Origin: Prevotella sp.
Lineage (GTDB): Bacteria > Bacteroidota > Bacteroidia > Bacteroidales > Bacteroidaceae
Length of the DNA stretch: 50,078 nt
Assembly: GCA_017458225.1 (NCBI GenBank)
Contig: JAFTFX010000016.1
Coordinates: 1-50,078, forward strand
Reading direction: 5' to 3'
The translations under genes and the position numbers were made by a program. Position 1 is the stretch's first letter; each line of letters starts with the position of its first letter. Positions 1 through 8,156 of the stretch are shown piece by piece. Under the pieces are notes generated by a model that worked only from the letters and a program-made list of their open reading frames with translations, ran no database searches and was not told the DNA's origin.

Positions 1-117
1 AGCCTCTCGACCTTACGGGGTAAGGGGGAACTAGTTCATGTCCCGTCGGATTACGCGCTTGTATGGCAAAAAAAACAGACAGGCATGTCTCAAATGACGG
101 CAAGACTAGACCGTTGA
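1..117 (+). CDS. 3' end of an unidentified gene (partial)
   Basis: Frame 1 is open from the first base and reads 38 codons to a TGA at 115-117. The end of the protein reads ...YALVWQKKQTGMSQMTARLDR. I do not recognise the family. The other two forward frames stop within about 35 bases, and an intrinsic terminator follows 48 bases later, which fits a gene end. Codon choice (CTA, GTT, AGA) is less GC-biased than in the neighbouring genes. With only 38 codons the frame could be open by chance. Confidence 0.35.
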   Translation, partial: SLSTLRGKGELVHVPSDYALVWQKKQTGMSQMTARLDR

Positions 118-164
118 AAAATTATCTGCGGATTTTAGGAAGCAAGAAGAATAAAAGTCTGTAA

Positions 165-199
165 AGAGAATCATTTTACGATGGTTCTCTTATTTTTTG
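165..199 (+). terminator. Intrinsic terminator upstream of dapB
   Basis: Ten-base stem (AGAGAATCAT pairing with ATGGTTCTCT, one G-U pair), six-base loop, then TATTTTTTG. It would end transcription arriving from the left-edge gene and isolates the dapB promoter. Confidence 0.75.
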
Positions 200-252
200 C
201 CAAGAAAAGCTATTTTTCATTTATTTATCATATCATCTTAATGAAATTTTCG

Positions 253-260
253 TATCTTTG
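253..260 (+). promoter_or_regulatory. Bacteroidota -7 box for dapB
   Basis: TATCTTTG matches TAnnTTTG, 25 bases before the dapB ATG. No clear TTTG lies 19-20 bases upstream, so only the -7 element is supported. Confidence 0.55.
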
Positions 261-285
261 CACCGTTTTTTAATTCGAATTAAAA

Positions 286-1002
286 ATGAAGATAGCTTTA
301 ATCGGCTACGGCAAGATGGGCAAGATGATTGAAGAGATAGCCCGCAGCCGTGGTCATGAAATTGTGAGTATTATTGATATCGACAACCAGCAGGACTTCG
401 AGAGCGAAGCCTTTGCCTCGGCCGACGTGGCCATCGAGTTCACCAACCCCACCGTGGCTTACGGCAACTACCTGAAGGCTTGGGCCAAGGGCGTGAAGGT
501 GGTCAGCGGCTCTACCGGCTGGCTGAAGGAACATGGCGACGACGTGCGCAAGGCGTGCGGCGAGGGTGGAAAGACGCTGTTCTGGGCCTCGAACTTCTCG
601 ATTGGCGTAGCCATCTTCTCGGCTGTGAACCGCTATCTGGCCAAGATTATGAACCAGTTCCCACAGTACGACGTGGAACTGGAGGAGACCCACCACGTGC
701 ACAAGCTGGACCACCCCTCGGGCACGGCCATCACGCTGGGCGAGGAGATCGTCAAAGAGCTGGACCGCAAGGAGAGCTGGGCCGAGGACACTACCGACCC
801 GAAGCTGCTACGCATAGACCATATCCGTCGCGGCGAGGTGCCTGGCATACACACCATCCGCTACGACAGCGATGCCGACATGATCACCATCACCCACGAT
901 GCCCACTCACGTCGCGGCTTTGCTCTGGGTGCTGTGCTGGCGGCTGAATACACCAAGGAGCATCAGGGACTGCTCACCATCAGTGATATGTTTAAGTTTT
1001 AG
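286..1002 (+). CDS. dapB: 4-hydroxy-tetrahydrodipicolinate reductase DapB
   Basis: Cytoplasmic enzyme of lysine and meso-diaminopimelate synthesis; it reduces 4-hydroxy-tetrahydrodipicolinate with NAD(P)H. The 238-residue protein starts with the nucleotide-binding motif GYGKMG (residues 7-12). The DapB signature lies at residues 134-148, with HH at 136-137, K140 and PSGTA, matching the catalytic His/Lys of the family. Length is slightly below the usual 250-270. The ATG follows a Bacteroidota -7 box and an A/T-rich leader. lepB starts 2 bases after the stop, so dapB probably heads a lepB/lepB-like/WbqC operon. The linkage of dapB with signal peptidase genes is familiar to me from Bacteroides and suggests grouping of cell-envelope functions. 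Confidence 0.95.
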   Translation: MKIALIGYGKMGKMIEEIARSRGHEIVSIIDIDNQQDFESEAFASADVAIEFTNPTVAYGNYLKAWAKGVKVVSGSTGWLKEHGDDVRKACGEGGKTLFWASNFSIGVAIFSAVNRYLAKIMNQFPQYDVELEETHHVHKLDHPSGTAITLGEEIVKELDRKESWAEDTTDPKLLRIDHIRRGEVPGIHTIRYDSDADMITITHDAHSRRGFALGAVLAAEYTKEHQGLLTISDMFKF

Positions 1003-1004
1003 CC

Positions 1005-2441
1005 ATGGAAAGAAAAGACAAGAAACAACTGAATATGAAGGTGCAGTGGACGAAGTTCGCCATTGTGCTGGTGCTCTACCTGCTGTTCCTCTTCTGGCTG
1101 AAGTCATGGCTGGGACTGATCGTGGTGCCCTTCATCTTTGATGTCTACATCACGAAGAAGATTAAATGGCAGTGGTGGAAAGAGGCCGAGACACCCGTCC
1201 GCGTCGTCATGTCGTGGGTCGATGCTATCGTGTTCGCCCTGGTGGCTGTCTACTTCATCAACCTGTTCTTCTTCCAGAACTACGTGATTCCATCGAGCTC
1301 GCTGGAGAAATCGCTGCTCACGGGCGACTACCTGTTTGTCTCGAAAGTGAGTTACGGACCACGCATTCCCGAAACACCGCTCACCATGCCGCTGACGCAG
1401 CACACGCTGCCGGTGTTCGACTGCAAGTCGTACATCGAGTGGCCGCACTGGGAGTATCGACGCGCCAAAGGTCTCGGACAGGTGCAGCTGAACGATATCG
1501 TGGTGTTCAACTATCCCGCCGGCGACACCATTTGCAGCAACCAGCGCTACCAAGGCTACGACTTCTACAAGATGTGCTACGGCTATGGCTACCAGCTGCA
1601 CCCCGGACAGCCCATCATCGACTCGCTCACGGCCGAGAAACGACTGGAATATTTCAACGAGGTGGCCGCACTGGGACGCAAATACATCGCGATGAATACG
1701 GCCGAATTTGGCGAGATAGACTCTCGTCCGACCGACCGCCGCGAGAACTACGTGAAGCGCTGCGTGGGCCTGCCTGGACAGACGCTTCAAATCGTCAACC
1801 GTACCATCTATCTGGACGGCAAGGAGAACAAGGAGCCCGACAATGCACAGTTCTCCTACCGCGTGAAGCTGAAGCGCCATCTGACTGACGACGAGATGCT
1901 CGACCTGCAGATTACGATGGAAGACCTGATGCAGCTGAACCAATATGGCTACATGCCGCTGACCCGTCGTGCTGCCGAGAAACTGAAAAACAGCCCCGAC
2001 ATGGCCGAGAGCGTGACGCTGAACACCGAGGCCACCGACTGGGACACCTATCCCCTGAACGGCGGCTACCACTGGACGTGCGACAACTACGGCCCCATCT
2101 GGATTCCAAAGAAGGGCGAGAGCATCGACCTGACACTCGACAACATCGCTATCTACGAGCGCCCCATCAAGGTCTACGAGAAGAACGACCTGGCCATTCG
2201 CGACGGCAAGATATTCATCAACGGCGAAGAAGCAAAGAGCTACACCTTCAAGATGGACTACTACTGGATGATGGGCGACAACCGCCACAACTCAGCCGAC
2301 TCGCGCTACTGGGGCTTCGTGCCCGAAGACCACATCGTGGGCAAGCCCATCTTCATCTGGTGGTCGAGCGACCCTGACCGCAGCGGCTTTGCCGGCATCC
2401 GCTGGAGCCGTCTGTTCCGTTTTGTCGATAACATCAAGTAA
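1005..2441 (+). CDS. lepB: Signal peptidase I
   Basis: Membrane-bound serine protease that removes signal peptides on the outer face of the inner membrane. The 478-residue protein has two hydrophobic segments near residues 18-46 and 72-92. The catalytic serine region IPSSSL follows (S99 aligns with the E. coli nucleophile), then the lysine motif NYVKR (K251, R252) followed by GLPGQ, and the C-terminal GDNR motif at 424-427 with SRYWGFVP. All catalytic elements are present. It is longer than E. coli LepB (324) because of an insert between the lysine and GDNR motifs, which is common in Bacteroidota homologues. It begins 2 bases after dapB. Confidence 0.95.
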   Translation: MERKDKKQLNMKVQWTKFAIVLVLYLLFLFWLKSWLGLIVVPFIFDVYITKKIKWQWWKEAETPVRVVMSWVDAIVFALVAVYFINLFFFQNYVIPSSSLEKSLLTGDYLFVSKVSYGPRIPETPLTMPLTQHTLPVFDCKSYIEWPHWEYRRAKGLGQVQLNDIVVFNYPAGDTICSNQRYQGYDFYKMCYGYGYQLHPGQPIIDSLTAEKRLEYFNEVAALGRKYIAMNTAEFGEIDSRPTDRRENYVKRCVGLPGQTLQIVNRTIYLDGKENKEPDNAQFSYRVKLKRHLTDDEMLDLQITMEDLMQLNQYGYMPLTRRAAEKLKNSPDMAESVTLNTEATDWDTYPLNGGYHWTCDNYGPIWIPKKGESIDLTLDNIAIYERPIKVYEKNDLAIRDGKIFINGEEAKSYTFKMDYYWMMGDNRHNSADSRYWGFVPEDHIVGKPIFIWWSSDPDRSGFAGIRWSRLFRFVDNIK

Positions 2442-2451
2442 CTGTTAAGTG

Positions 2452-2472
2452 TGTGGCGACAATGTCGCCACA
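2452..2472 (+). other. Perfect hairpin between the two lepB-type genes
   Basis: TGTGGCGACA and TGTCGCCACA form a perfect inverted repeat around one central base, 10 bases after the lepB stop. No T-run follows, so it is more likely an mRNA-processing or stability hairpin, or a protein-binding palindrome, than an intrinsic terminator. Confidence 0.5.
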
Positions 2473-2496
2473 TACCGAACTAAAGCCGAACTAAAA

Positions 2497-2569
2497 GCCG
2501 ACGCGCAACCCACAAAAGAACCCAAAGCCGATGCGCAACCCACAAAAGAACCCAAAGCCGATGCGCAAC
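2497..2569 (+). repeat. 30-bp tandem repeat spanning a start codon
   Basis: Two full 30-bp copies (2497-2526 and 2527-2556) and a 13-bp partial copy (2557-2569). Each contains GCCGAYGCGCAACC; the last two provide ATGCGCAAC. The length is a multiple of three, so each extra copy adds ten in-frame codons upstream of the next gene and supplies an alternative ATG at 2531. Confidence 0.85.
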
Positions 2570-3109
2570 CTGCTAAAATTCCTCCTTTCACTGACTGTGG
2601 CCCTGCTGCTGATGATGGCATTCCGTACACTGGTCTTCACCGTCTACTCGGTCGACGGCGACGGACTGGAACCAATCTTCACAGCAGGCGACCGAGTCAT
2701 GGTGAACCGATGGAGCTACGGTCTGCGCACGGGTGGCAACAACCAACTGTTCGGCTACGGGCGCATCTGCCATCAGCAGGCCCAACGCGGTGACATCGTG
2801 GCCTATGAAGACCCCACCGACAGCACTTTCCATCGCGTGCTCTTCGGCCGCATACGCGCCCTGCCCGGCGACACCATCCGCTACAGCAAACAGACAGAAG
2901 TGGTGCCCAGCCTGCACAACTGTGCCGACGGCGACTACTTCTGGATACAAGCCATCAACGAGCAGAACCCTCTGGACTCACGCCAGCTGGGCTTCATCAG
3001 CGAGCAGCGCATCATCGGCCGCGCCTGCATGCTGGTCTTTTCACACGAGCCTGGCCAGCCTTTCTGGAAAGGCTATCGCAAGAACCAGTGGTTTCTGCTG
3101 ATGAAATAA
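2561..3109 (+). CDS. Signal-peptidase-like protein without catalytic residues
   Basis: A 182-residue S26-family relative with one N-terminal membrane segment (about residues 5-25) and the SPase fold landmarks: GDRVMVNRWSYG after the serine position, RGDIVAYEDP, and ALPGDT. The position of the catalytic serine reads VDGDGLEP, with glycine for serine. The lysine motif reads FGRIRALPGD, with no lysine. No GDNR box is present. It therefore looks catalytically dead and may act as a partner or regulator of the adjacent LepB; that role is inference. I chose the ATG at 2561 because the upstream ATG at 2531 lies inside a 30-bp duplication of the start region and would add only the repeat peptide MRNPQKNPKP. 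Confidence 0.8.
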   Translation: MRNLLKFLLSLTVALLLMMAFRTLVFTVYSVDGDGLEPIFTAGDRVMVNRWSYGLRTGGNNQLFGYGRICHQQAQRGDIVAYEDPTDSTFHRVLFGRIRALPGDTIRYSKQTEVVPSLHNCADGDYFWIQAINEQNPLDSRQLGFISEQRIIGRACMLVFSHEPGQPFWKGYRKNQWFLLMK

Positions 3110-3125
3110 TCCCCACAACACGCTC

Positions 3126-3716
3126 ATGACAGCACTTCTCAGCTCCACCTTTTTCGGCCCCGTGCAGTGGTATCAGAAACTGAACCGCTACGACGATGTG
3201 CTGATAGAGCACTGCGACAGCTACGTGAAGCAGACCTATCGCAACCGCTGTCTGATAGCCGCCACCAACGGGGTGCAGGCGCTCACCGTTCCAACAGCCC
3301 ACAGTGAAGACATCCGCATTTCCGATCACGGCAACTGGCGGCACCAGCACTGGCAGGCCCTCACCTCAGCCTACGGCGACTCGCCGTTCTTCCAGTATTA
3401 CGAAGACGACCTGCGCCCGTTCTTCACCGAACGGTGGGAGTTTCTCTACGATTTCAACGAGGCCATCCGACAGAAAATGTGCGAACTGCTCGACATCCAT
3501 CCGACGGTAGCCTTCACCACATCCTACCAGAAAAGCGCACCCCTTGGCTGCCGCGATTTCCGCGAGGCTATCAACCCCAAGCATCCCCTGCCCGACCCCG
3601 ACTTCGAGCCGCGCCGCTATTACCAGGTCTATGAGGGCAAACACGGTTTTCTGCCCAATCTGAGCATCCTCGACCTGCTGTTCAATATGGGGCCGGAATC
3701 TGTTTTTTGGTTATAA
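3126..3716 (+). CDS. WbqC-like family protein
   Basis: A 196-residue protein with the hallmarks of the WbqC-like family: STFFGPVQWYQ near the N-terminus, YVKQTYRNRC, and GNWRHQHWQAL. The family takes its name from O-antigen loci, but its biochemical role is not established. It starts 16 bases after the inactive signal-peptidase paralogue and ends the dapB-lepB run. I recall the same order in other Bacteroidales. The C-terminus (LFNMGPESVFWL) is complete. Family assignment is fairly safe; function is unknown. Confidence 0.8.
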   Translation: MTALLSSTFFGPVQWYQKLNRYDDVLIEHCDSYVKQTYRNRCLIAATNGVQALTVPTAHSEDIRISDHGNWRHQHWQALTSAYGDSPFFQYYEDDLRPFFTERWEFLYDFNEAIRQKMCELLDIHPTVAFTTSYQKSAPLGCRDFREAINPKHPLPDPDFEPRRYYQVYEGKHGFLPNLSILDLLFNMGPESVFWL

Positions 3717-3764
3717 ATTAACTGCTTTTTGTTGAATACTATTGGCATTTTGACAGATTATTTG

Positions 3765-3772
3765 TAACTTTG
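3765..3772 (+). promoter_or_regulatory. -7 box for the DUF3332 lipoprotein gene
   Basis: TAACTTTG fits TAnnTTTG, 41 bases before the ATG at 3814, in an AT-rich intergenic stretch. Confidence 0.55.
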
Positions 3773-3813
3773 CTGGCGATTTGAACATTTTTTCACTAAA
3801 AAACAAATTGATT

Positions 3814-4365
3814 ATGAAAAAAATTAATCTCAGTGTTGCCACCCTGCTCTTGGCAGGCAGCATGATGTGCAGCTCATGCATGGTGGGCTCGTTCGGTCTG
3901 TTCAACAGCTATCGTGAGTGGCAGACCAACATGACCGGCAACAAGTTCGTGAACGCCGTTGTTGGCTTTATCATTGGCGGCATTGTCTACAATGTGTGCT
4001 TATTCGTTGACTCTCTGGTGCTGAACACCATCGAGTTCTGGAGCGGCAGCAACCCTGTTGCCAGCAACACCATGACCATCAAGGGCCAGGACGGTCGCAA
4101 CTATCTGGTGAAGACCTCTCGCCAGGGCTATGAGATCAAGGCTCCCACCGGCGAGGTGACCCTGCTGATCCACGACGAGAAGAACGACTCTTGGTCGATT
4201 TCGCAGAACGGCGTAGTGCAGGAGATGTTCCGCTACAATGCCGACGGCACCATTACCGCCATTGTGAAGGACGGCAAGCAGCTGACCGTTGGTCAGGACG
4301 AGGCTGGTCTGCAGCAGGTTCGTCAGGCTGTGATGGGCGACGAGCAGTTCTTTGCTCAGCGCTAA
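3814..4365 (+). CDS. DUF3332-family lipoprotein
   Basis: A 183-residue protein with a lipoprotein signal: MKKINLSVATLLLAGSMM, then CSSC with the lipidated cysteine near residue 22. A hydrophobic segment (AVVGFIIGGIVYNVCLFV) at about 50-70 is followed by a small beta-rich domain rich in short charged turns. This matches my recollection of DUF3332, common in Bacteroidota and of unknown function. The ATG at 3814 was preferred over an upstream ATG at 3781 because it gives a clean signal peptide. It has its own -7 box and ends at a terminator shared with the convergent GH43 gene, so it is probably monocistronic. Confidence 0.75.
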   Translation: MKKINLSVATLLLAGSMMCSSCMVGSFGLFNSYREWQTNMTGNKFVNAVVGFIIGGIVYNVCLFVDSLVLNTIEFWSGSNPVASNTMTIKGQDGRNYLVKTSRQGYEIKAPTGEVTLLIHDEKNDSWSISQNGVVQEMFRYNADGTITAIVKDGKQLTVGQDEAGLQQVRQAVMGDEQFFAQR

Positions 4366-4392
4366 ACAGCGACCATCAGCAAAAGAAAAGAA

Positions 4393-4436
4393 TTTCCCCA
4401 AATCATCCAATATCGGACGGTTTGGGGAGATTTTTT
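4393..4436 (+). terminator. Terminator between convergent genes
   Basis: TTCCCCAAA (4393 onward) pairs with TTTGGGGA (to about 4428), and ATTTTTT follows up to 4436. The loop is long (about 17 bases) and may hold an inner stem. It serves the + strand gene and overlaps the stop codon of the convergent GH43 gene. Confidence 0.7.
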
Positions 4437-5394
4437 AGTTGGTGGGCGTGACGGGCTTGATGCGGCCATCCTTTTCGAACTCCATCGGGTCGATGCACAC
4501 CTCGCGGTGAAAGCCGGGGCCGTCTTTCTTGTCAAGATAGGCAGGATTGATGCGATGATAGACGATGTACCACTTGTCCTTGCCAGGCACCTGAAGCACC
4601 GAGTTGTGGGCCGTGCCATAGATTTTCTGGTCGGGGCGCTGCTGCAAGATGACGGGCTCCTTGGCCACTTCGATAGGACCGAGGGGCGACTTGCTGGTGC
4701 CGTAAGCCACGTGGTAGTTGGGCGAGCCCGTGTCGTCGACGCTCCACAGGAAGTAGTAGATGCCCTTGCGCTTGAACACGTAGGGAGCCTCGCGGTAGGC
4801 ATAGTCCTTGAGCGAGCCGCCACGCGGAGTGAGCCGCACGATGGTGGTGGTGTCTATCGAAGTCATGTCGCTGTTCAGCTTGGCACCGGCCATATAGCCA
4901 TTGCCCCAGTAGAGATAGCTCTGGCCGTCGTCATCCGTAAAGACATCAACGTCGATCTGCTGACCGTTCTTCTGTCCTTCGGGCCGCTTGTCCACGATGG
5001 GCCGGCCGAAGTCTACAAACGGCCCCGTGGGCTTGTCGCTGACGGCCACGCCGATAGCCTTGCGCTCGCCCTGGTCGCCGCTGTAGTAGAAGTAGAACTT
5101 GCCGTTCTTCTTCTCGATGGCAGGAGCCCAAGCATTGCCACGTGCCCACTTGGTGTCCTTTTTCAGGTCGAGGATGATGCCCTCGTAGCGCCACTGCTTC
5201 AGGTTCTTCGACGAGTAGCAGGTGAAGTAGTAGCCGCCCCAGCCGGGTGCACCGTCGGTGGTGGAGTAGATGTAGTAGCGTCCGCCGTCGGCAATGATTT
5301 CTGGATCGGCATGCATCTCGGGCAGGATGGGGTTCTTCTGCGCAACCACACTGATGCTGGTCAGGGTGAGTAGTGAAATCAGTAGTTTTTTCAT
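4435..5394 (-). CDS. Secreted glycoside hydrolase family 43
   Basis: A 319-residue protein with an N-terminal signal peptide (MKKLLISLLTLTSISVVAQ) and a single five-bladed propeller-type GH43 domain. The three acidic residues of the clan are visible: D30 in HADPEI, D148 in QQIDVDVF and E202 in YREAPYVF. Other GH43 landmarks are NAWAPAIEKKNGKFYFYYS (residues 87-105) and YLYWGNGYMAGAKL. GH43 enzymes are arabinofuranosidases, xylosidases or arabinanases; the substrate cannot be told from this sequence. There is no binding module. The ATG at 5394 is used because the frame extends upstream only through a TTG. Confidence 0.88.
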   Translation of the reverse strand: MKKLLISLLTLTSISVVAQKNPILPEMHADPEIIADGGRYYIYSTTDGAPGWGGYYFTCYSSKNLKQWRYEGIILDLKKDTKWARGNAWAPAIEKKNGKFYFYYSGDQGERKAIGVAVSDKPTGPFVDFGRPIVDKRPEGQKNGQQIDVDVFTDDDGQSYLYWGNGYMAGAKLNSDMTSIDTTTIVRLTPRGGSLKDYAYREAPYVFKRKGIYYFLWSVDDTGSPNYHVAYGTSKSPLGPIEVAKEPVILQQRPDQKIYGTAHNSVLQVPGKDKWYIVYHRINPAYLDKKDGPGFHREVCIDPMEFEKDGRIKPVTPTN

Positions 5395-5423
5395 ATTTAT
5401 CAATTTAATAATTTAAGTTTCAA

Positions 5424-5457
5424 GGAGTTCAGAAGTTCAGGAGTTGCTGGAGTTCAG
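5424..5457 (-). repeat. Short GTTCAG-type tandem repeat
   Basis: Four 8-9 bp units related to GGAGTTCAG lie in the spacer between the LruC gene and the GH43 gene. A stray AGAAGTTCAG also lies just after the GH35 stop near 29520. Confidence 0.5.
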
Positions 5458-5462
5458 ACGAA

Positions 5463-6743
5463 TCAATAGACCAGGCCGGTGGAGGGATAGCGGAACCAGT
5501 CGAGACTGCTTTTGTGGTTCACCACCCACTGACCGAAGGAGTGGCCATATTCCATGTAGGCCCCCGTCAGCACGCCCTCGCGGTAATAGCCCATGCCGAT
5601 GCCCTCCTGCGGCCAGCGGAACGTGCCCGACGGAATCTTCAGTGCCCACACCATGCTGTTGCTGGTGGCCGTAGCGTTGTCGCCGTAGTCGTGCAGCACG
5701 CCGTCTTTCTTATATTCATAGAGGTGCACCTCCCACTTGCCCGAGTTGAAGTCTTCGATGATGAAGGGGTCGAGCGTTTCGAGGGTGAAATTGCTGAGCA
5801 GGCGCGGATTGCGGAGCTTGATGACGTAGGTGAGCGTCTTCGGGCGCAGCTGTGCACTGCTGGAGCCGTCGACGTTGGTCAGCGTGTTGTAGAACATGCG
5901 CAGCACACCGCCGCCGTCGCTCTTCAGGCGCGGCGACATGGCCCAGTGGGCATCCTCAAACAGGTTGAGCACGGCCTCGCCGTTCTGGCCGCGCAGCAAC
6001 AGGCTGGCATCCTTGATGAACTGTCGCTGCTGGTTGTATGCACCGTCGAAGGTGCGCCCTTCCTCGATGCCCACAGCGGCCACGTCGATCCAGTCGTAGC
6101 CCACCAGACGGATGGCGGCAGCCAACTGCTTGCTGGCTCCCACGGCCGCAATGGTCACCTTCAGTCGAACCTCGTTGTCGGCCTGTGCCGGCACTTTCTG
6201 AATGCGCAGCACCAGGTCGTTATAGTCCCAGTCGTCGCTGGGCTTGGGATATTCCTCTTCAAAACAGTAGGTATAGGTCTGATAGTCGGGCGACTTGAAA
6301 CTGCCGCTCTGCATGATGGCATCGTCGTCGATGACCACCACCTGCTCGCTGCTGTTGAACGCCTTCATCAGGTATTTCCCGTCGGTGGTCACCACGGCGG
6401 CATAGAAGTCGTTCTGACAGATGGGCGCATAGAAAAACATGATGACCTGATTGCCCAGCGTGTCGCTCTGCTCAGCCAGAATCTCCACGCCCTCCCTCTC
6501 GTTGGGGTTCCCGCTCAGAATCTGCACCTTGTCTACAGGCTGCTGCGTGTTCAGCTGCACCTGTATGGAGTAGCTTCGGGTGAGGTTCCACGTGTGGGCA
6601 GGATCAATATTGCCGATGGGGGCCGTGTAGTTAATCAGATTTTGATAGGCATTCGGGTCGAACATGTCGTGCTTGCACGACGCAAGGACGAGCGAACCCA
6701 GCAGCAACAGGCAGAATGGCAAACTGTTATATTTCATCTTCAT
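5463..6743 (-). CDS. LruC-domain (DUF4842) lipoprotein
   Basis: A 426-residue surface or periplasmic lipoprotein. The start at 6743 gives MKMKYNSLPFCLLLLGSLV followed by LASC, a good lipobox. The stretch DDWDYNDLVLRI at about 170-181 is the acidic LruC/DUF4842 signature (DxDxND), probably a calcium-type loop. The C-terminal half is beta-rich, containing ALKIPSGTFRWPQEG and ending HKSSLDWFRYPSTGLVY. Function is unknown. A larger protein with the same signature is encoded about 3 kb away on the other strand. A strong promoter (TTTG-N20-TACTTTTG) lies just upstream. GH43 follows about 70 bases downstream and may be co-transcribed. Confidence 0.8.
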   Translation of the reverse strand: MKMKYNSLPFCLLLLGSLVLASCKHDMFDPNAYQNLINYTAPIGNIDPAHTWNLTRSYSIQVQLNTQQPVDKVQILSGNPNEREGVEILAEQSDTLGNQVIMFFYAPICQNDFYAAVVTTDGKYLMKAFNSSEQVVVIDDDAIMQSGSFKSPDYQTYTYCFEEEYPKPSDDWDYNDLVLRIQKVPAQADNEVRLKVTIAAVGASKQLAAAIRLVGYDWIDVAAVGIEEGRTFDGAYNQQRQFIKDASLLLRGQNGEAVLNLFEDAHWAMSPRLKSDGGGVLRMFYNTLTNVDGSSSAQLRPKTLTYVIKLRNPRLLSNFTLETLDPFIIEDFNSGKWEVHLYEYKKDGVLHDYGDNATATSNSMVWALKIPSGTFRWPQEGIGMGYYREGVLTGAYMEYGHSFGQWVVNHKSSLDWFRYPSTGLVY

Positions 6744-6795
6744 GGCCGGAACGATGATTGACAACTTTATCAAGAAAAAACAATGAATGTGTTTG

Positions 6796-6827
6796 CAAAA
6801 GTATAAAAAAAACATCAATTCAGCAAA
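6796..6827 (-). promoter_or_regulatory. Complete Bacteroidota promoter for the LruC gene
   Basis: On the minus strand: TTTG (6827-6824), 20-base spacer, TACTTTTG (6803-6796). Both elements match the consensus. It is divergent from the SpmAB promoter. Confidence 0.75.
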
Positions 6828-6856
6828 CTGACGGGCATTTTGTTTGAAAAAATGTG

Positions 6857-6864
6857 TAACTTTG
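6857..6864 (+). promoter_or_regulatory. -7 box for the SpmAB fusion gene
   Basis: TAACTTTG, 24 bases before the ATG at 6889. Confidence 0.55.
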
Positions 6865-6888
6865 CACCCCGTCAACATACAACTCACT

Positions 6889-8121
6889 ATGGTACTGAAC
6901 TATATTTGGATAGCTTTTTTCCTTGTGGCATTCGTCATTGCCCTGGTGCGACTGGTCTTCATGGGCGACTTCGACGTGTTCCCGGCCATGATGGATTCGA
7001 CGTTTTCTTCGTCGAAGACGGCCTTCGAGATTTCGCTCGGCCTGACCGGCGTGCTGTCGCTGTGGCTGGGCATCATGAAGATTGGCGAGAAGGGCGGACT
7101 GGTCAACATGCTGGCGCGCGTGCTCAGCCCCGTCTTTGTGCGCCTGTTTCCCGACATTCCGAAGGGTCACCCCGTCACGGGCAGCATCTTTATGAACGTG
7201 GCTGCCAACATGCTGGGTCTCGACAATGCCGCCACGCCGCTGGGCCTGAAGGCCATGGAGCAGCTGCAAGAGCTGAACCCCAAGAAGGACACAGCCACCA
7301 ACCCGATGATTATGTTCCTGGTGCTGAACACCAGCGGACTGACGCTCATCCCCATCTCCATCATGGTCTATCGTGCACAGATGGGTGCCGCGCAGCCCAC
7401 CGACATCTTCATCCCCATCCTGCTGGCCACGTTCTTCTCCACCCTGGCCGGCATCATCATCACCTCGCTCTATCAACGCATCAATCTGCTGAACCGCACC
7501 CTGCTGCTGACGCTGGGCGGTGCCTGTCTGCTCATCACCACCATCATCTGGGGCTTCGGACAGTTGGACTCGCTGATGATGAACCGCGTGAGCACCACCG
7601 TAGCCAACACGCTGCTGATGGCAATAATCGTCGGTTTCATCGTGGCCGGCATGCGCAAACGGGTGAACGTCTACGATGCCTTCATCGAAGGAGCAAAAGA
7701 GGGCTTTCAGACGGCTGTACGCATCATTCCCTATCTAGTGGCCATCCTCGTTGGAATCGGTGTTTTTCGCGCCTCGGGGGCGATGGACATGCTCATCAGC
7801 GGCATCGGTTCGGTGATCGAAGCCAGTGGCTTCGATTCAGAGTGGGTGGCCGCCCTGCCCACGGCGCTCATGAAGCCCCTCTCGGGCAGCGGGGCACGCG
7901 GCATGATGGTCGACGCGATGACCACCTACGGGGCCGACTCGTTCGTGGGCCGGCTGTCGTGCATCTTCCAAGGGTCTACCGACACCACGTTCTACATTCT
8001 GGCCGTCTACTTCGGCTCCGTGGGCGTTCGCTACACGCGCCATGCCGTGGCCTGCGGTCTGCTGGCCGATCTGGCCGGCATCATCGCCGCTGTCGCCATC
8101 TGCTATCTGTTCTTCAGTTAG
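6889..8121 (+). CDS. SpmA-SpmB fusion, nucleoside-recognition (Gate) membrane protein
   Basis: A 410-residue polytopic membrane protein of the spore-maturation A/B type. The SpmA-like half holds GSIFMNVAANMLGLDNAATP (about 100-119), the family's conserved Asn/Asp-rich stretch, and NPMIMFLVLNTSGLTLIP. The SpmB-like half starts near residue 245 with DAFIEGAKEGFQTAVRIIP and has GSGARGMMVD and FQGSTDTTFYILAVYFGSVG. In Bacillus SpmA and SpmB are separate; here they are fused, as is usual in Bacteroidota, which do not sporulate, so the transported solute is unknown. The ATG at 6889 is preferred over the upstream TTG at 6844, which lies before the -7 box. Confidence 0.87.
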   Translation: MVLNYIWIAFFLVAFVIALVRLVFMGDFDVFPAMMDSTFSSSKTAFEISLGLTGVLSLWLGIMKIGEKGGLVNMLARVLSPVFVRLFPDIPKGHPVTGSIFMNVAANMLGLDNAATPLGLKAMEQLQELNPKKDTATNPMIMFLVLNTSGLTLIPISIMVYRAQMGAAQPTDIFIPILLATFFSTLAGIIITSLYQRINLLNRTLLLTLGGACLLITTIIWGFGQLDSLMMNRVSTTVANTLLMAIIVGFIVAGMRKRVNVYDAFIEGAKEGFQTAVRIIPYLVAILVGIGVFRASGAMDMLISGIGSVIEASGFDSEWVAALPTALMKPLSGSGARGMMVDAMTTYGADSFVGRLSCIFQGSTDTTFYILAVYFGSVGVRYTRHAVACGLLADLAGIIAAVAICYLFFS

Positions 8122-8156
8122 ACCCCCTGAAAAGCGGCTTTTTCCGAAGGTTTTGC

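Noticed and set aside
1-120. 3' part of a structured RNA such as tmRNA or RNase P RNA
   Set aside because: I could not find the tRNA-like end of tmRNA or the conserved core of RNase P; a continuous reading frame to the stop at 115 is a simpler explanation.
2452-2472. Intrinsic terminator after lepB
   Set aside because: Good stem but no T-run; the next gene follows closely and is likely co-transcribed.
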